Counted from the stretch's first letter, positions 29,645-41,292 are shown. The stretch is DNA of 64,000 nt from DASQFQ01 sp963802905 (GCA_963802905.1 CAWDKH010000019.1:310001-374000), one strand, 5' to 3'. The notes: a model not told the origin generated them from the letters alone. Numbers and translations: made by a program.

Positions 29645-30547
29645 TCACTGGCAGCGCTGCGGGTGCAGCGAGCGGACCACTCGGTACCTGCGGGTGATCT
29701 TGACGAGCCGCGCGTCCCACTCGCTCAGCAGCTCGCACTTGACGTCGACCGGATAGGAGTCCCACGTGCCCTCGGCGATGCGCAGGCCGCGGACGCTGCC
29801 CGGGACGCCCAGCCGGAACGTGGTGCCGCCGCCCATCACGAGCAGGCGGTCGACGCTCGCGGTGGTGTTGCCCTGCTGGTCGGGGACGAAGAACGGAGCG
29901 GTGCCGCAGGCGGCCTCGCGGAAGTCGATCGTGACGTTGACGATGGTGAGCGGCGGCCCGTCGACGCCCTGGATGCCGTCGGAGTGCGGATCACCGGGGC
30001 AACCGGGCGGGATCGAGATCTTGGCGAAGGAGTCCTCGATCCGGACGGGCCCGCAGCCTGCGCTCCGCCCGCCCACGCGGAAGCCCTCCCCGCGGCGCCA
30101 GATCTTCACCCGCCGCGCGGTGTAGCCACCGACGCCGATCACGCCGGCTCTGTCCTCGGAGAACCGCTCGCCACGCGCCGGCTCGAACGTGCTGTCCTCG
30201 ATGACCAGGCCGTTGCCGCAGTCTTCCTGGACGTTGTTGATGGCGCCGCCTTGCATCCGGATCCGCCTGACGGTCACGTCCGGGGCCTTGACGATCAGGC
30301 TGGCGCGGTCGGTGAACAGGGTGTCCTCGACGACGGCGCCGGCGTCGGTGACCTCCAGGTCGCTGTTCTGGATCTTCGCGGGCTTCCAGCCGGCCGGCAC
30401 GCCGACGTCTGACGGCGTCGGCGGAACGCGATCGACCCGGGACGGCCCGGACGCTACCGGTCGATCAGCGGCCTGCTCCCCGCACCCGAGGACCAGCGAG
30501 GCCGCCAGCCCGGCCATGGCGGCGAGCAGCCAGGCCGGGCGGCGCAC
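29645..30547 (-). CDS. beta-helix lipoprotein
   Basis: An intact 300-residue protein whose beta-helix domain is closely related to that of the gene at 28225-29502 (shared GVGGYTARRVKIW, then EGFRVGG, then FRLGVPGSVRGL). It has a lipobox (LVLGCGE) in place of a signal peptide plus calcium repeats. One paralogue should therefore be tethered to the membrane, the other released or matrix-bound. The GTG start lies one base after the stop of the upstream glycosyltransferase. No enzymatic residues could be assigned. Confidence 0.75.
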   Translation of the reverse strand: MRRPAWLLAAMAGLAASLVLGCGEQAADRPVASGPSRVDRVPPTPSDVGVPAGWKPAKIQNSDLEVTDAGAVVEDTLFTDRASLIVKAPDVTVRRIRMQGGAINNVQEDCGNGLVIEDSTFEPARGERFSEDRAGVIGVGGYTARRVKIWRRGEGFRVGGRSAGCGPVRIEDSFAKISIPPGCPGDPHSDGIQGVDGPPLTIVNVTIDFREAACGTAPFFVPDQQGNTTASVDRLLVMGGGTTFRLGVPGSVRGLRIAEGTWDSYPVDVKCELLSEWDARLVKITRRYRVVRSLHPQRCQ

Positions 30548-30548
30548 G

Positions 30549-31777
30549 TCAGGCCCGAGCGGTGGGTTCGTAGTAGTCGTCGCGGCGCAGAACGCTGGCT
30601 ACGGCGCGCACCTGAACCACGGCCTTCCACACCAGGTACCACGGGGCGGCCCAGAGCGCCAGCCAGGTGCGCAGCCCGGCGCGAGCTTGGATCAGGCCGG
30701 TGACGAGGGCCAGGGCGAGCAGGGCGAGGCCCGCGCCGAAGAGCGCGGCGACTGTCCAGGCGCCGACGATGGCGGCGAGCCCGGCCGCCACGATGAGTGA
30801 GAGTGCGCCGACCGCAAACGGCGGCGAGGCCAGGAACCACGCCGCTTCGAGGCAGGCGGGATCACGATGGCGGACCGCACGTCGCAGCAGCCGCGGGACG
30901 TAGGCGCGCGCGGCGGCGATCCGGCCCGCCTCGTAGCGGACCTTCTGGCCGCCGAAGGCCCCCCACGTACCGGCGCCCTGGGAGCGCAGGCGGGCGGGAT
31001 CGACATGACGGCAGCGGACGCCGTCGAGCAGGAGGTCGAGCGTGAAGAACAGATCCTCCGACGCCGGCGCGCGGAAGCGATGTGCGAGCGCCACGTCACG
31101 GCGGATGGCCATGCCCGTGCCGCGAAGCCGGACCGAGACGCCGAGGCGGTCACGGCCGCGCGGGATGGTGATGCCCTGCAGCGTGAAGGCGGCGAGCGAG
31201 GCGTCCTGGGCCAGCGTGCGCCCGTGGCCGCTTTCGCTGCGCGCCTGGATCGCCTGGGCGCCGGAGGCCATCGCGCGATCGCAGGCGGCGAAGAAGCCGG
31301 GCTCGATCACCGAGTCGGCATCGAGCATCAGGACCGCGTCCCACTCCAGCGCACGCGCGTGCTCGAGCCCGGCCTGCCGCGCTGCGGCCCGGCCTGGCGG
31401 GCTCATCTGGGCCGCGCTCGAGCACGGACGCGCCGAGCGAGCGCGCGATCTCGGCGGTGCGATCGGTGCAGCGGTCGGCGACGACGAGCACCAGGTCGTG
31501 CGGTCGCCGGTCGGCCATGATCGCGTGGAGGGCGGTGGCGATCACCATGCTCCTCGTTGTGCGCCGGCACCAGCACGATGAATCGGATCTCGGGCTGGTC
31601 GGCGGGCCGCGGATCCCGATAGAACCAGGACGCGAGCGCAAGCAGACCGAGATGAGCCGCGCCGACCAGGCCGGGGAGGCCGAGCAAAATCGCCACCGCG
31701 ACGACGAGTGGTTTCGATGTCCATGGACGTCCGTTTCCGTGAGTGGGGGCCGACCCATCAACGGCCGGCCCCCTCAC
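30549..31777 (-). CDS. membrane glycosyltransferase family 2 (frameshifted)
   Basis: About 400 residues after joining three frames. An N-terminal helix (LVVAVAILLGLPGLVGAAHL) precedes the catalytic GT-A domain with FIVLVPAHNEE, LVVADRCTDRTAEIA and VLMLDADSVIEPG. PASEDLFFTLDLLLDG follows in place of the usual ED. Two or three C-terminal helices follow (VGALSLIVAAGLAAIVGAW). This is the layout of processive or lipid-dependent GT2 enzymes such as cellulose synthase-like proteins. Indels near 31400 and 31550 are clear. The start is uncertain: GTG at 31777, or ATG at 31724 with one more indel. A QxxRW motif is not seen. Confidence 0.75.
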
Positions 31778-31800
31778 GGAATTGCGCGCCCGCGACGCGG

Positions 31801-33860
<2,060 letters not shown>

Positions 33861-34086
33861 GGGGTGGTCTCCTTGGAGGGCCCCCGCCGGGCCACGCTTG
33901 ATTACGACGCCTACTCAGGCAGCAAAATCGGCAGATGCGGCTCAAACTTGAGGAATGAGCCCTCTCGCCTCCGCCGACGGTCCATCGTTGGCGGTACTTG
34001 GGCCCGCCACCGCCCCACTTGGAGGCGATCACCCGTTGGCGCCAAATCCGTGGCTGGCTGGCCCTGTACCCCGGGGTGTCAGATAC
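33861..34086. other. 226-base intergenic region before the TSP3/PKD gene
   Basis: This gap should carry the promoter of the gene starting at 33860. I looked for known leader RNAs of cell-surface genes, such as the cyclic-di-AMP riboswitch, and found no match. Only the ribosome site AAGGAG is clear. Confidence 0.4.
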
Positions 34087-35644
34087 CTAACGTCCGCGAA
34101 TGCCGACGTCGAGACCGTCGCTTGCGCGGCCCTTTCCAGGGGAGCCCGGGGCGAGCCTGAAGCCCGCATAGGTCGTCGGATGCGCGCCTCCGACGAACTT
34201 GGGCGTGCCGGCGAAGTTCTGGCCGTTGGCGGCACTGAGCATGTTGTGGTCGTTGGCGGTCGGCTTGCAGTTCGTCGCACCGAAGAGCAGCACGTTTTCG
34301 GCGATGTTGTCGCGGATGCTCGTGAGGCTTGACTCGAAGCCGGGCTTGCCGGTGCAGTCGATGAGCCGCGGGCCCGTGCCGGCGATGGTGTTGTGGCGCA
34401 CGCTCGAGCCCGGGCGGTCAGCCATGACGGTGATCTGGTGGGCGCTGAAGTTCTGGACGACGTTGTCCTCGATGGTCATTCCGCAGGTGCCGTCGAAGGC
34501 GCCGATCGCCTGCTCACCGTCGTGGAAGTAGTTGCCCTTGATGACGGAGCCCGTGGTGCCGCTGCAGCCGAGTTCGGCTGGATGGCGTCGGTGTGGATGC
34601 TGCTGTCGCCGCCGGCGGCCTGGGGGTCGACGTTGGCGAACTCGTTGTTGACGATCTTCATCGCCGGCCCGTGCGGGATCCCGTCCGCGCTCATGTCCCG
34701 GAAGAGCGAGTTCTGCACCGTCACCCCTGACGGCGTGTCCGAGGGATAGCTGAGGTGCACGGCGCCGTTGTACTCGTGGCCGTTGAGGTCGTGGTGGAGG
34801 TTGTGGTCGAGCAGGATGTTGGCGTTGGTGAGCGCCGTCGATCGTCGATCCCGACGGAGAAGTCGGTGTTCCTGATCGTGATGTTCTTCGCGTCCCCGCG
34901 GATGTTGGGGTTGCCGCCTTCGTCATCGATGCGCAGGCCCCAGGACTGCGTGAACCCCAGGAGCCCGCCGTCGAGCGTGAAGTTCTCGGCGTCGCTCGAG
35001 AAATCGATCCCCATCCGCGGCGTGGCGCCCTCGGCCGGACGGACCGTGACCGCCTTGTCAGTGCCGTCCCAGATCCCGTAGTCACCCGTCGCCAGGCAGA
35101 TGGTCTGGCCGGCGCTCGCCGCCGACAGCTGCGCGTCGAACGTCGACGGCGTCGCCTTGCGGTCGCAGTGGATCGGGATCGGCGTCGGGCTCGGCGTCGG
35201 GCTCGCGGTCGGAGCTGCGGGCGCCGGGCCGGTCGCCACGGGGACCGGTCCGGGCGCGGCGCTCGGGCCGGGGTGGCTGGCGGAATCGCGCGGGTTCGTC
35301 CCGGCGCGGACCTCGTCGCCGTCGCGGGAGCCGTCGCGGTCGGTGTCGGCGCGGCGCGGGTTGGTCCGGTAGCGCTTGACCTCGGCGCCGTCGCGCAGCC
35401 CGTCGCGGTCGGTGTCGGCGCGCTGCGGGTTGGTGCGCAGCCGATACTCGCGGCGGTTGTTGAGGCGGTCGCGGTCGGGGTCGCGCTTGGCGGAGGCCTT
35501 CGAGGTCGAGAGGTGGTACCGCCGCTCCCAGCGGTCAGGGAGCCCGTCGTCGTCACGGTCGCGTGATGCGGGCCAAGCCGCGACCGGCGCGACGAGGCTC
35601 ACGAGCAGCAGCACCACCCCGATCAGGCGCTTCGGCTCCGCCAT
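34087..35644 (-). CDS. secreted TSP3 / beta-helix protein (frameshifted)
   Basis: About 515 residues. A signal peptide (LLLVSLVAPVAAWPA) precedes four TSP3-like repeats (DTDRDGLRDGAEVKRYRTNP), a short Pro-rich linker and a beta-helix domain. The latter starts CDRKATPSTFDAQLSA and contains AGQTICLATGDYGIWDGTDK and EDNVVQNFSAHQITVMAD. It is a paralogue of the gene at 31801-33860 but lacks the PKD domain and long Thr-Pro linker. Indels near 34575, 34755 and 34845 split the frame. TAAGAT ends 10 bases before the ATG, so it probably has its own near-leaderless promoter despite the decarboxylase gene only 18 bases upstream. Confidence 0.75.
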
Positions 35645-35654
35645 TACTCAAGGA

Positions 35655-35660
35655 ATCTTA
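35655..35660 (-). promoter_or_regulatory. -10 box of a near-leaderless promoter
   Basis: TAAGAT on the minus strand fits TANNNT and ends 10 bases before the ATG at 35644. Transcription would begin within a few bases of the start codon. No ribosome site is present, which supports this reading. Confidence 0.5.
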
Positions 35661-35662
35661 GG

Positions 35663-36874
35663 CTAAACGAGCACTTCAGCGGGAGCCGGATGGCTCAGGA
35701 ACGCCGTGGGGCTGGCGGTCAGGCCGTAGGCGCCGGCCTGGAAGACGACGACGAGGTCGCCGACGTCGGCCGGCGGCAGCGCCACGTTGTCGGCCAGCAG
35801 GTCCAGCGGCGTGCACAGGCAGCCGACGACGCTGACCGTGTCGGTCGCGTCGTGCCCGGTGCGGCTGCCGATCGCCACGGGGTAGTTGCGGCGGATCACC
35901 TGGCCGAAGTTGCCCGAGGCCGCGAGCTGGTGATGCAGGCCGCCGTCGACGACGAGGAAGGTCTTGCCGCGCGACTCCTTGCGGTCGACGACACGGGTCA
36001 CGTAGACGCCGCCCTCGCCGACGATGTAGCGGCCGAGCTCGATGACGACCCGGGCTTCGGGGAGGTTCGGGCGGATCGCGTCGGCCAGCAGCCGCTCGAG
36101 GTTCCCGCCGATGGCGGGCAGGTCGAGCGGCTCGTCCTTCTCGAAGTAGGGGATCCCGAAGCCGCCGCCCAGGTTCAGGTAGCGGATCGGCTGCGAGGCC
36201 TCGTCGGCCAGGCGGAGCGCCAGCTCGACCGTCTTGCGCTGGGCGTCGCAGAGGATGTCGGCGTTGAGGTTCTGCGAGCCGGCGAAGATGTGGAAGCCGA
36301 GGAAGTCGAGGTCGGTCGCGGCGAGCTCGCGCAGCAGCGCCGGGACCTTCTCGGCGTCGACGCCGAACTGCTGCGGGCCGCCGCCCATCCGCATCCCGGA
36401 GCCCTTGACCTGGAAGTCGGGGTTGACGCGGACCGCGACGCGCGGGCGGATGCCGAGGCGGTCGCCGATCATGATCACGCGCTGGGCCTCGGTCTCGGAC
36501 TCCATCTCGATCGTCACGCCGGCGGCGATCGCCTGCGTGAGCTCGGCCGGCGTCTTGCCCGGGCCGGCGAAGCTGACGCGGTCGGCCGGCATGGGCGTGT
36601 CGAGCGCCACGTGCATCTCCGCGGCCGAGGCGACGTCGAGCGAGTCGACGAGCCCGCTGAGGTGCTGGACGACCGCGGGCATCGGGTTGGCCTTGACCGC
36701 GTAGCTGAGGTCGATCCCGGCCGGCAGCGTCGAGCGCAGGAGCGCGATCCGCTCGGTGAGCAGCCGCCGGTCGTAGGCGAAGAACGGCGTGCCGCCGACC
36801 CGCTCGGCGAGCCGGTCGAGCGGGATGCCGCCGACGCTGTCGCAGTCGACGCGGCGGGGCTCGGTGGCGATCAC
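35663..36874 (-). CDS. PLP-dependent decarboxylase, exosortase-A-associated type
   Basis: An intact 403-residue fold-III enzyme related to diaminopimelate decarboxylase. LSYAVKANPMPAVV holds the PLP Lys. FLGFHIFAGSQNLNADIL, YLNLGGGFGIPYF and VIELGRYIVGEGG form the phosphate and substrate sites, and VVGCLCTPLDLLADN provides the catalytic Cys across the dimer. These segments resemble the decarboxylase family found beside exosortase-A genes, not LysA itself. The GTG at 36874 is used; an ATG at 36884 would overlap the ligase stop but is out of frame. Its substrate is unknown; an amine made here might be joined to the carrier protein or polymer. Confidence 0.8.
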   Translation of the reverse strand: MIATEPRRVDCDSVGGIPLDRLAERVGGTPFFAYDRRLLTERIALLRSTLPAGIDLSYAVKANPMPAVVQHLSGLVDSLDVASAAEMHVALDTPMPADRVSFAGPGKTPAELTQAIAAGVTIEMESETEAQRVIMIGDRLGIRPRVAVRVNPDFQVKGSGMRMGGGPQQFGVDAEKVPALLRELAATDLDFLGFHIFAGSQNLNADILCDAQRKTVELALRLADEASQPIRYLNLGGGFGIPYFEKDEPLDLPAIGGNLERLLADAIRPNLPEARVVIELGRYIVGEGGVYVTRVVDRKESRGKTFLVVDGGLHHQLAASGNFGQVIRRNYPVAIGSRTGHDATDTVSVVGCLCTPLDLLADNVALPPADVGDLVVVFQAGAYGLTASPTAFLSHPAPAEVLV

Positions 36875-36880
36875 CGTCGC

Positions 36881-38443
36881 TCATGCGGCGAGCTCCTGGC
36901 GCAGCAGGTTGCGGTCGAACTTGCCGTTGGGCGAGCGCGGGAGCTCGGAGCGGACGATGACGTCGCTCGGGACCATGTAGAGCGGCAGCTGCTGGCGCAG
37001 CTCGGCGAGCAGCGTGGCCGCGTCGAGCTGCTCGTTCGTGGAGCTGACGATCAGCACGATCCGCTGGCCGAGGCGCGGGTCGTCGACGCCGAGCGCGACG
37101 GCGTCGCGGACGAGCCCGGTGCCGTAGGCGACCTCCTCGATCTCCGTCGGGCTGACCCGGTAGCCCGAGGTCTTGATCATCTCGTCGTTGCGGCCGACGA
37201 AGTAGAGGAAGCCGTCCTCGTCGGCCTTCACGAGGTCGCCCGACCACACCGCGAGCTCGGTGGTGGTGATGCCGCCGTCGCGGCCCGGCGCGGGCTTGAA
37301 GCGCTCGGCCGTGCGCGCGGGGTCGTTCCAGTACCCCATCGCCACGAGCGCGCCGCGGTGCACGAGCTCGCCCTCCTCGCCGGGCTCGCAGCGCGTGCCG
37401 TCGGGGCGCACGACGAGGATCTCGGCGTTCGGGATCGCCTTGCCGATCGAGTCGGGCCGGCGGTCGACCTCGGCCGGGTCGAGGTAGGTGGAGCGGAACG
37501 CCTCGGTCAGCCCGTACATGAGGAAGGGCTTGGCGAGGGGGAAGATCGCGCGCAGCTTGCCGAGCGTGGCGCGCGGCATGCGCCCGCCGGTGTTGGCGAA
37601 GTAGCGCAGGCTGCGCGTCGCCTCGGCCGGCCACTCCTGCTCGGTCGAGCTGGATCCACAGCGGCGGCACGCACGTGAGCCCGGTGACCTGGTGCTTGGC
37701 GCACAGGCGGACGACGTCGCGCGGCAGCAGGTAGTTGACGAGCACGACGTGGGCGCCGACCGTGAACGCGGTCGTGAGCTGGCTGAAGCCGGCGTCGAAG
37801 CTGAGCGGCAGGGCGGCGAGGATGACGTCGTCCTCGTCGTTGCCGAGGTACTGGCTGACGCTCTCGCCGCCGTCGAGGAGGTTGCGGTGCGAGAGCACGA
37901 CGCCCTTCGGCTTCCCGGTGCTGCCCGAGGTGTAGAGGATCGCCGCCATGTCGACGTCGATGACGTCGGGCTCCGCGATCGCGTCGCCACCGCCGCCGAA
38001 CGACTCCCAGGCGTGCAGCTGCAGGTCGGCGGCCGCCTCGGGGGCGGCGCCGAGCACGACGACGTGCTCGACCGCGGTGCATGCGGCGAGCTCGTCGCGC
38101 AGCAGCTCGAAGCGCTCCGCCGTGGTGACGAGGACGCGCACGCTGCAGTCGTCGAGGATGTAGGCGACCTGCTTGGCCTTGCAGCAGCGGGTTGATCGGG
38201 ACGAAGACGCCGCCGGCGGCCGAGGTGCCGAAGATCGACACGACGGTCTCGATCCGCTTGTCGAGGTAGATGCCGACGCGCTGGCCACGCGCGAGCCCGA
38301 GCTCGCCGCAGCCCGGCGGCGAACGCCGCGACCTCGTCCCACAGCTCGCCGTAGGTGAGCGTCGCGTCCTTGAACGTCAGCGCGGGGGCGGAGGCGCGAC
38401 GGCGTGCCGAGTCGGCGACGATCTGGTGGAGTTGCGTGCGCAT
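36881..38443 (-). CDS. AMP-dependent acyl-CoA/acyl-ACP ligase (frameshifted)
   Basis: About 520 residues of the ANL superfamily. The P-loop LYTSGSTGKPKGVVLSHRN, the YGLTEAFRSTYL motif, the hinge WSGDLVKADEDGFLYFVGR and PNGKFDRNLLRQ with the catalytic Lys are all present. The protein resembles the ligase found with the decarboxylase in exosortase-A loci. Indels near 37650, 38190 and 38320 break the frame. It activates a carboxylic acid as an adenylate and passes it to CoA or to a carrier protein, possibly the ACP at 12.2 kb. It overlaps or abuts the decarboxylase gene, so the two probably act together. Confidence 0.82.
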   Translation of the reverse strand: MRTQLHQIVADSARRRASAPALTFKDATLTYGELWDEVAAFAAGLRRARARAWPARRHLPRQADRDRRVDLRHLGRRRRLRPDQPAAARPSRSPTSSTTAACASSSPRRSASSCCATSSPHAPRSSTSSCSAPPPRRPPTCSCTPGSRSAAVATRSRSPTSSTSTWRRSSTPRAAPGSRRASCSRTATSSTAARASASTSATTRTTSSSPPCRSASTPASASSRPRSRSAPTSCSSTTCCRATSSACAPSTRSPGSRACRRCGSSSTEQEWPAEATRSLRYFANTGGRMPRATLGKLRAIFPLAKPFLMYGLTEAFRSTYLDPAEVDRRPDSIGKAIPNAEILVVRPDGTRCEPGEEGELVHRGALVAMGYWNDPARTAERFKPAPGRDGGITTTELAVWSGDLVKADEDGFLYFVGRNDEMIKTSGYRVSPTEIEEVAYGTGLVRDAVALGVDDPRLGQRIVLIVSSTNEQLDAATLLAELRQQLPLYMVPSDVIVRSELPRSPNGKFDRNLLRQELAA

Positions 38444-38475
38444 CGAGCGGTGTCTCTTCCTCTGATCCGCCGGTC

Positions 38476-39357
38476 TCACCAGGAGACGCAGACCAGCTCG
38501 CTGTACAGGTAGTCGATCTGAGCCGGCGCGAGGCTCGGGCTCCTGAACATCTTTCGCCGCGGCGACTCGACCGTGAGCGACAGCCGCGGCCGGTGCTCCG
38601 CGACGGCGCGCTCGACCAGCGTCGCGGGTCGCCCGTGGCGCAGCAGCAGGTGCCGCGCGAGCGGTCCGGACATCGCCCGGAAGAGCTCGGGGTCGCTGAC
38701 GTGGAGGATCGAGGCGAACAGCGGCAGCCCCTTGCGACGGTCCTTGCGGAAGACGACGTAGCACCAGTGGCTGTCGCGCATGAGCAGCAGGTGGTGGGCG
38801 GCCGCGCACCCGGCATGGTCGCGGTAGAGCTGCAGCTCGCGGCCCGTCAGCGTCCGCTCGAGGAGCGCGGGGTCGGAGCTGATCGTGTCCCGGCCCGGGC
38901 GCGAGAGCCACGGCAGGTTGGGCACGATCGTGGTCGTCGTGTCGAGGAACTCGAAGCCGAGCTTCTGGTTCACGCCGACGACGTTCCCGCTCGGCGACAG
39001 GTCGGTGAAGTGGTAGCCGTCCTGGGCGAGCACGGCGCGGAGCAGGCGCAGCGAGTGGAAGCGGTGGTCGGGCTGCACGCACCAGGCGCCGAGGTTGCAG
39101 AAACGCTCGCTGCGGCCGTCGATGGTGCGCTCGGAGTAGAAGGCGAGCTGGGCGCCGACGACCGACTCGCCGTCGAGGAGCATGAAGCCGGCGTTGGGTC
39201 GCTCGACCTCCCACGGCACGTCGAGCGCGCGCGCCCACGCGCCGGACTCGACGCGCTCGTTGAGGTTGGCGTGGAGGAACTCCGCGACGCTCGCGACGTC
39301 GGCCGGCGTGATCGGGCGCACGGTGATGGCGGCCCGGGCGGGGCTCGTCACCGCCAT
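38476..39357 (-). CDS. GNAT-like acyltransferase of the polysaccharide locus
   Basis: An intact 293-residue protein. VRPITPADVASVAEFLHANL and CNLGAWCVQPDHRFHSLRLL resemble the start and the acyl-CoA loop of GNAT N-acyltransferases. NQKLGFEFLDTTTTIV is the C-terminal strand region. About 100 further residues (RKDRRKGLPLFASILHVSD) form a second domain that may be another GNAT half. ATG at 39357 overlaps the deacetylase stop; a GTG at 39351 is also possible. It may acylate an amino group freed by the deacetylase or made by the aminotransferases. Confidence 0.6.
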   Translation of the reverse strand: MAVTSPARAAITVRPITPADVASVAEFLHANLNERVESGAWARALDVPWEVERPNAGFMLLDGESVVGAQLAFYSERTIDGRSERFCNLGAWCVQPDHRFHSLRLLRAVLAQDGYHFTDLSPSGNVVGVNQKLGFEFLDTTTTIVPNLPWLSRPGRDTISSDPALLERTLTGRELQLYRDHAGCAAAHHLLLMRDSHWCYVVFRKDRRKGLPLFASILHVSDPELFRAMSGPLARHLLLRHGRPATLVERAVAEHRPRLSLTVESPRRKMFRSPSLAPAQIDYLYSELVCVSW

Positions 39358-40010
39358 CGCTTCACCGCCAGCTTCGCGCGTCGCGGCAGGGCGCGGTAGA
39401 CAGGCGCCTCGAGCCGCTCGATTTGCTCGAGCACGGCCGGCTCGTCGTGCGGGCCGATGCTGTTGCGCGCCTGCAGGAACTCGCGCGAGCGGGTCGTGCC
39501 GCGGTCGCTCGTATAGACGTGGTGGTAGCCCGACCCGCGCAGCCTGCGCAGGACCCGGCGGTCGTAAGAGCCGAACGGGCACGCGGCCTGCGTGACCGGG
39601 CGGCCGACGACGTCCTCGAGGATCGCCTTGGCGTCGACGAGCTCCTCGCGCAGCGCGCCGTCGTCGAGCCCGCGCCACGCACGATGGCGCATGCCGTGCG
39701 AGCCGATCGTCATCCCGGCGTCCGCGAGCTCCTTGACGGCGGCGGCGTCGAGGAAGAGCGGAGCGCCCAGGCGACCGGCGACGACGAAGAACGTGGCCTC
39801 CAGTCCGCGCTCGCGCAGCGCGGGCAGGGCGTGGGTGACGTCGGAGGCGTTGCCGTCGTCGAAGGTGATTCGCACGTCGGCGCGGTCCGTGACGGAGTCG
39901 AGGATCGAGAGGAACCGCTCGCGGTTTACCCAGACGTTCGCCTCTCCCGGGTCAAGGCGCCGCTGCGGCTCGCCGACGCCATGGAAAGTCAGGTTGATCG
40001 CGCGCTCCAT
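39348..40010 (-). CDS. polysaccharide deacetylase (NodB domain)
   Basis: About 220 residues. VRITFDDGNASD gives the catalytic and metal Asp residues of the NodB TFDDG motif. GMTIGSHGMRHRAW supplies the two metal His (SHGxxH). ACPFGSYDRRVLRRL fits the RxPxG/Y region. It hydrolyses N- or O-acetyl groups of a polymer or lipid-linked sugar. There is no signal peptide from the ATG at 40010, so it should act in the cytoplasm on an intermediate. It heads the unit that runs through the GNAT-like, ligase and decarboxylase genes. Confidence 0.85.
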   Translation of the reverse strand: MERAINLTFHGVGEPQRRLDPGEANVWVNRERFLSILDSVTDRADVRITFDDGNASDVTHALPALRERGLEATFFVVAGRLGAPLFLDAAAVKELADAGMTIGSHGMRHRAWRGLDDGALREELVDAKAILEDVVGRPVTQAACPFGSYDRRVLRRLRGSGYHHVYTSDRGTTRSREFLQARNSIGPHDEPAVLEQIERLEAPVYRALPRRAKLAVKRWR

Positions 40011-40092
40011 CTCCCGGATCAACGGTGATGCCGTCGCAGCACTTGCACGCGTCCGAAAGAAGCTCCACTGACCCAGCGTTACTCGGGAGAAG

Positions 40093-40962
40093 ATGGACAC
40101 CGTCACGATCCTCCGCGACCTCTGGCGTCTCCGCCGTGCGGTCGTCATCGTCGCGATGCTCGCCCTGGTGGCGGGCACGGCCGTTCTCTACAAGATCTCC
40201 TTCCCGCCGAACCTCGAGAGCCGCCGCTACGACGTCGGTCACGCGACGGCGCGCATCCTCGTCGACACGCCGAGCTCGCAGGTCGTCGAGGTGGCGCCCA
40301 AGGGCTCCGACACGCTCGGCGTGCGCGCGAACCTCCTGGCCAGCCTGATGGTCGACGGCGTCGTCAAGTCGGCGATCGCGCATCGCGCCGGTCTGCCGCC
40401 CAGCGACCTCGTCGGCATCTCGGAAGCGGCGAGCGAGCCCGTTCCGGTCACCAAGGCTCCGAGCCGGCGCGACTTCGTGCTCACCACGCGCGTCTTGACG
40501 AACACCGGCGGCGACCAGCTGCCGATCATCGAGATCGAGGCGCAGGCGCCCGACCGCCCCGGCGCGGCGCGACTCGGCGCCGCAGCGATCGCAGGCCTCC
40601 GCGACTACCTGGACTCGAAGGCAGCGCGCCAGCAGGTTCCGGACGCCGATCGCCTCCAGGTGACCGGCCTCGGCGCGCCGCAAGCCGACACCGAGGTCCG
40701 CGGGCCGGCGCCCGCGATCGCCGTCCTCGTCGTGCTCGTCGTCTTCGGCTTCGGCTGCCTGTGGATGCTGATCGTCCTGGCCCTGGTCCGCAACTGGCGC
40801 TCAGCGTCGGCGCGCGACGAGGAGCCCGCAGCCGACGAGGAGCCCCTCCACGAGGTAGACGACCCGGACGACTGGCTCGCCGCCGAGCCGCGCCCGACGC
40901 TCCTCCTCCCGCGCTCGGCTGACGCCCGTCAGCTCGAGCACGACGCGCCCCGCGCGAGCTAG
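40093..40962 (+). CDS. Wzz-like polysaccharide chain-length regulator paralogue
   Basis: An intact 289-residue protein with one N-terminal helix (AVVIVAMLALVAGTAVLY) and one near residue 220 (AIAVLVVLVVFGFGCLWMLI). The family motif reads TARILVDTPSSQVVEVAP, and IIEIEAQAPDRPGAARLG matches the late motif of the 9766 gene. A cytoplasmic acidic tail follows (EEPAADEEPLHEVDDPDDW). GGGAG sits close to the ATG. The last 22 codons lie in a 121-base sequence repeated downstream. It is the fourth member of the family in the window, 30 kb from the other three. Confidence 0.75.
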   Translation: MDTVTILRDLWRLRRAVVIVAMLALVAGTAVLYKISFPPNLESRRYDVGHATARILVDTPSSQVVEVAPKGSDTLGVRANLLASLMVDGVVKSAIAHRAGLPPSDLVGISEAASEPVPVTKAPSRRDFVLTTRVLTNTGGDQLPIIEIEAQAPDRPGAARLGAAAIAGLRDYLDSKAARQQVPDADRLQVTGLGAPQADTEVRGPAPAIAVLVVLVVFGFGCLWMLIVLALVRNWRSASARDEEPAADEEPLHEVDDPDDWLAAEPRPTLLLPRSADARQLEHDAPRAS

Positions 40963-41292
40963 CTCGCGCCAGCGCCTCCGTCGCCGCCCTTGCGGCGCGC
41001 AACGCAACCCGCGTCGGCGAGGCTGTTGCGGACGGACGAGCCGCCCGCCGCGCTCCTCCTCCCGCGCTCAGCCCGCGCCAGCGCCTCGAGCTCGCCGCCC
41101 TTGCAGCGCGTAACGCAACCCGTGTCGGGCGCGCCCGCTGCGGACGGAGACGGACGGACGCGCCGCCCGCCACGCTCCTCCTCTCGCGCTCGGCTGACGC
41201 CCGTCAGCTCGAGCACGACGCGCCCCGCGCGAGCTAGCTCGCGCCAGCGCCTCCGTCGCCGCCCTTGCGGCGCGCAACGCAACCCGCGTCGG
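40897..41292. repeat. 121-base direct repeats with palindromic core
   Basis: Copy A (40897-41017) and copy C (41172-41292) differ at one visible position. Copy B (41051-41128) is shorter, lacking about 45 internal bases. Each full copy contains GCGCGAGCT-AGCTCGCGC, a perfect 18-base palindrome (40952-40969 and 41227-41244), and GCTGACG-CC-CGTCAGC. The stop codon of the upstream gene lies in the palindrome of copy A. This array fills most of the 432-base gap before the convergent aminotransferase, the longest non-coding stretch in the window. Confidence 0.85.

Noticed and set aside
33861..34086. Possible cyclic-di-AMP or other riboswitch upstream of a cell-surface gene
   Set aside because: No conserved riboswitch core could be found; only the ribosome site is convincing.
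40897..41292. Insertion sequence or attachment site
   Set aside because: No transposase or integrase is near, and there are no terminal inverted repeats or target duplications around the unit. It is listed only as a repeat.
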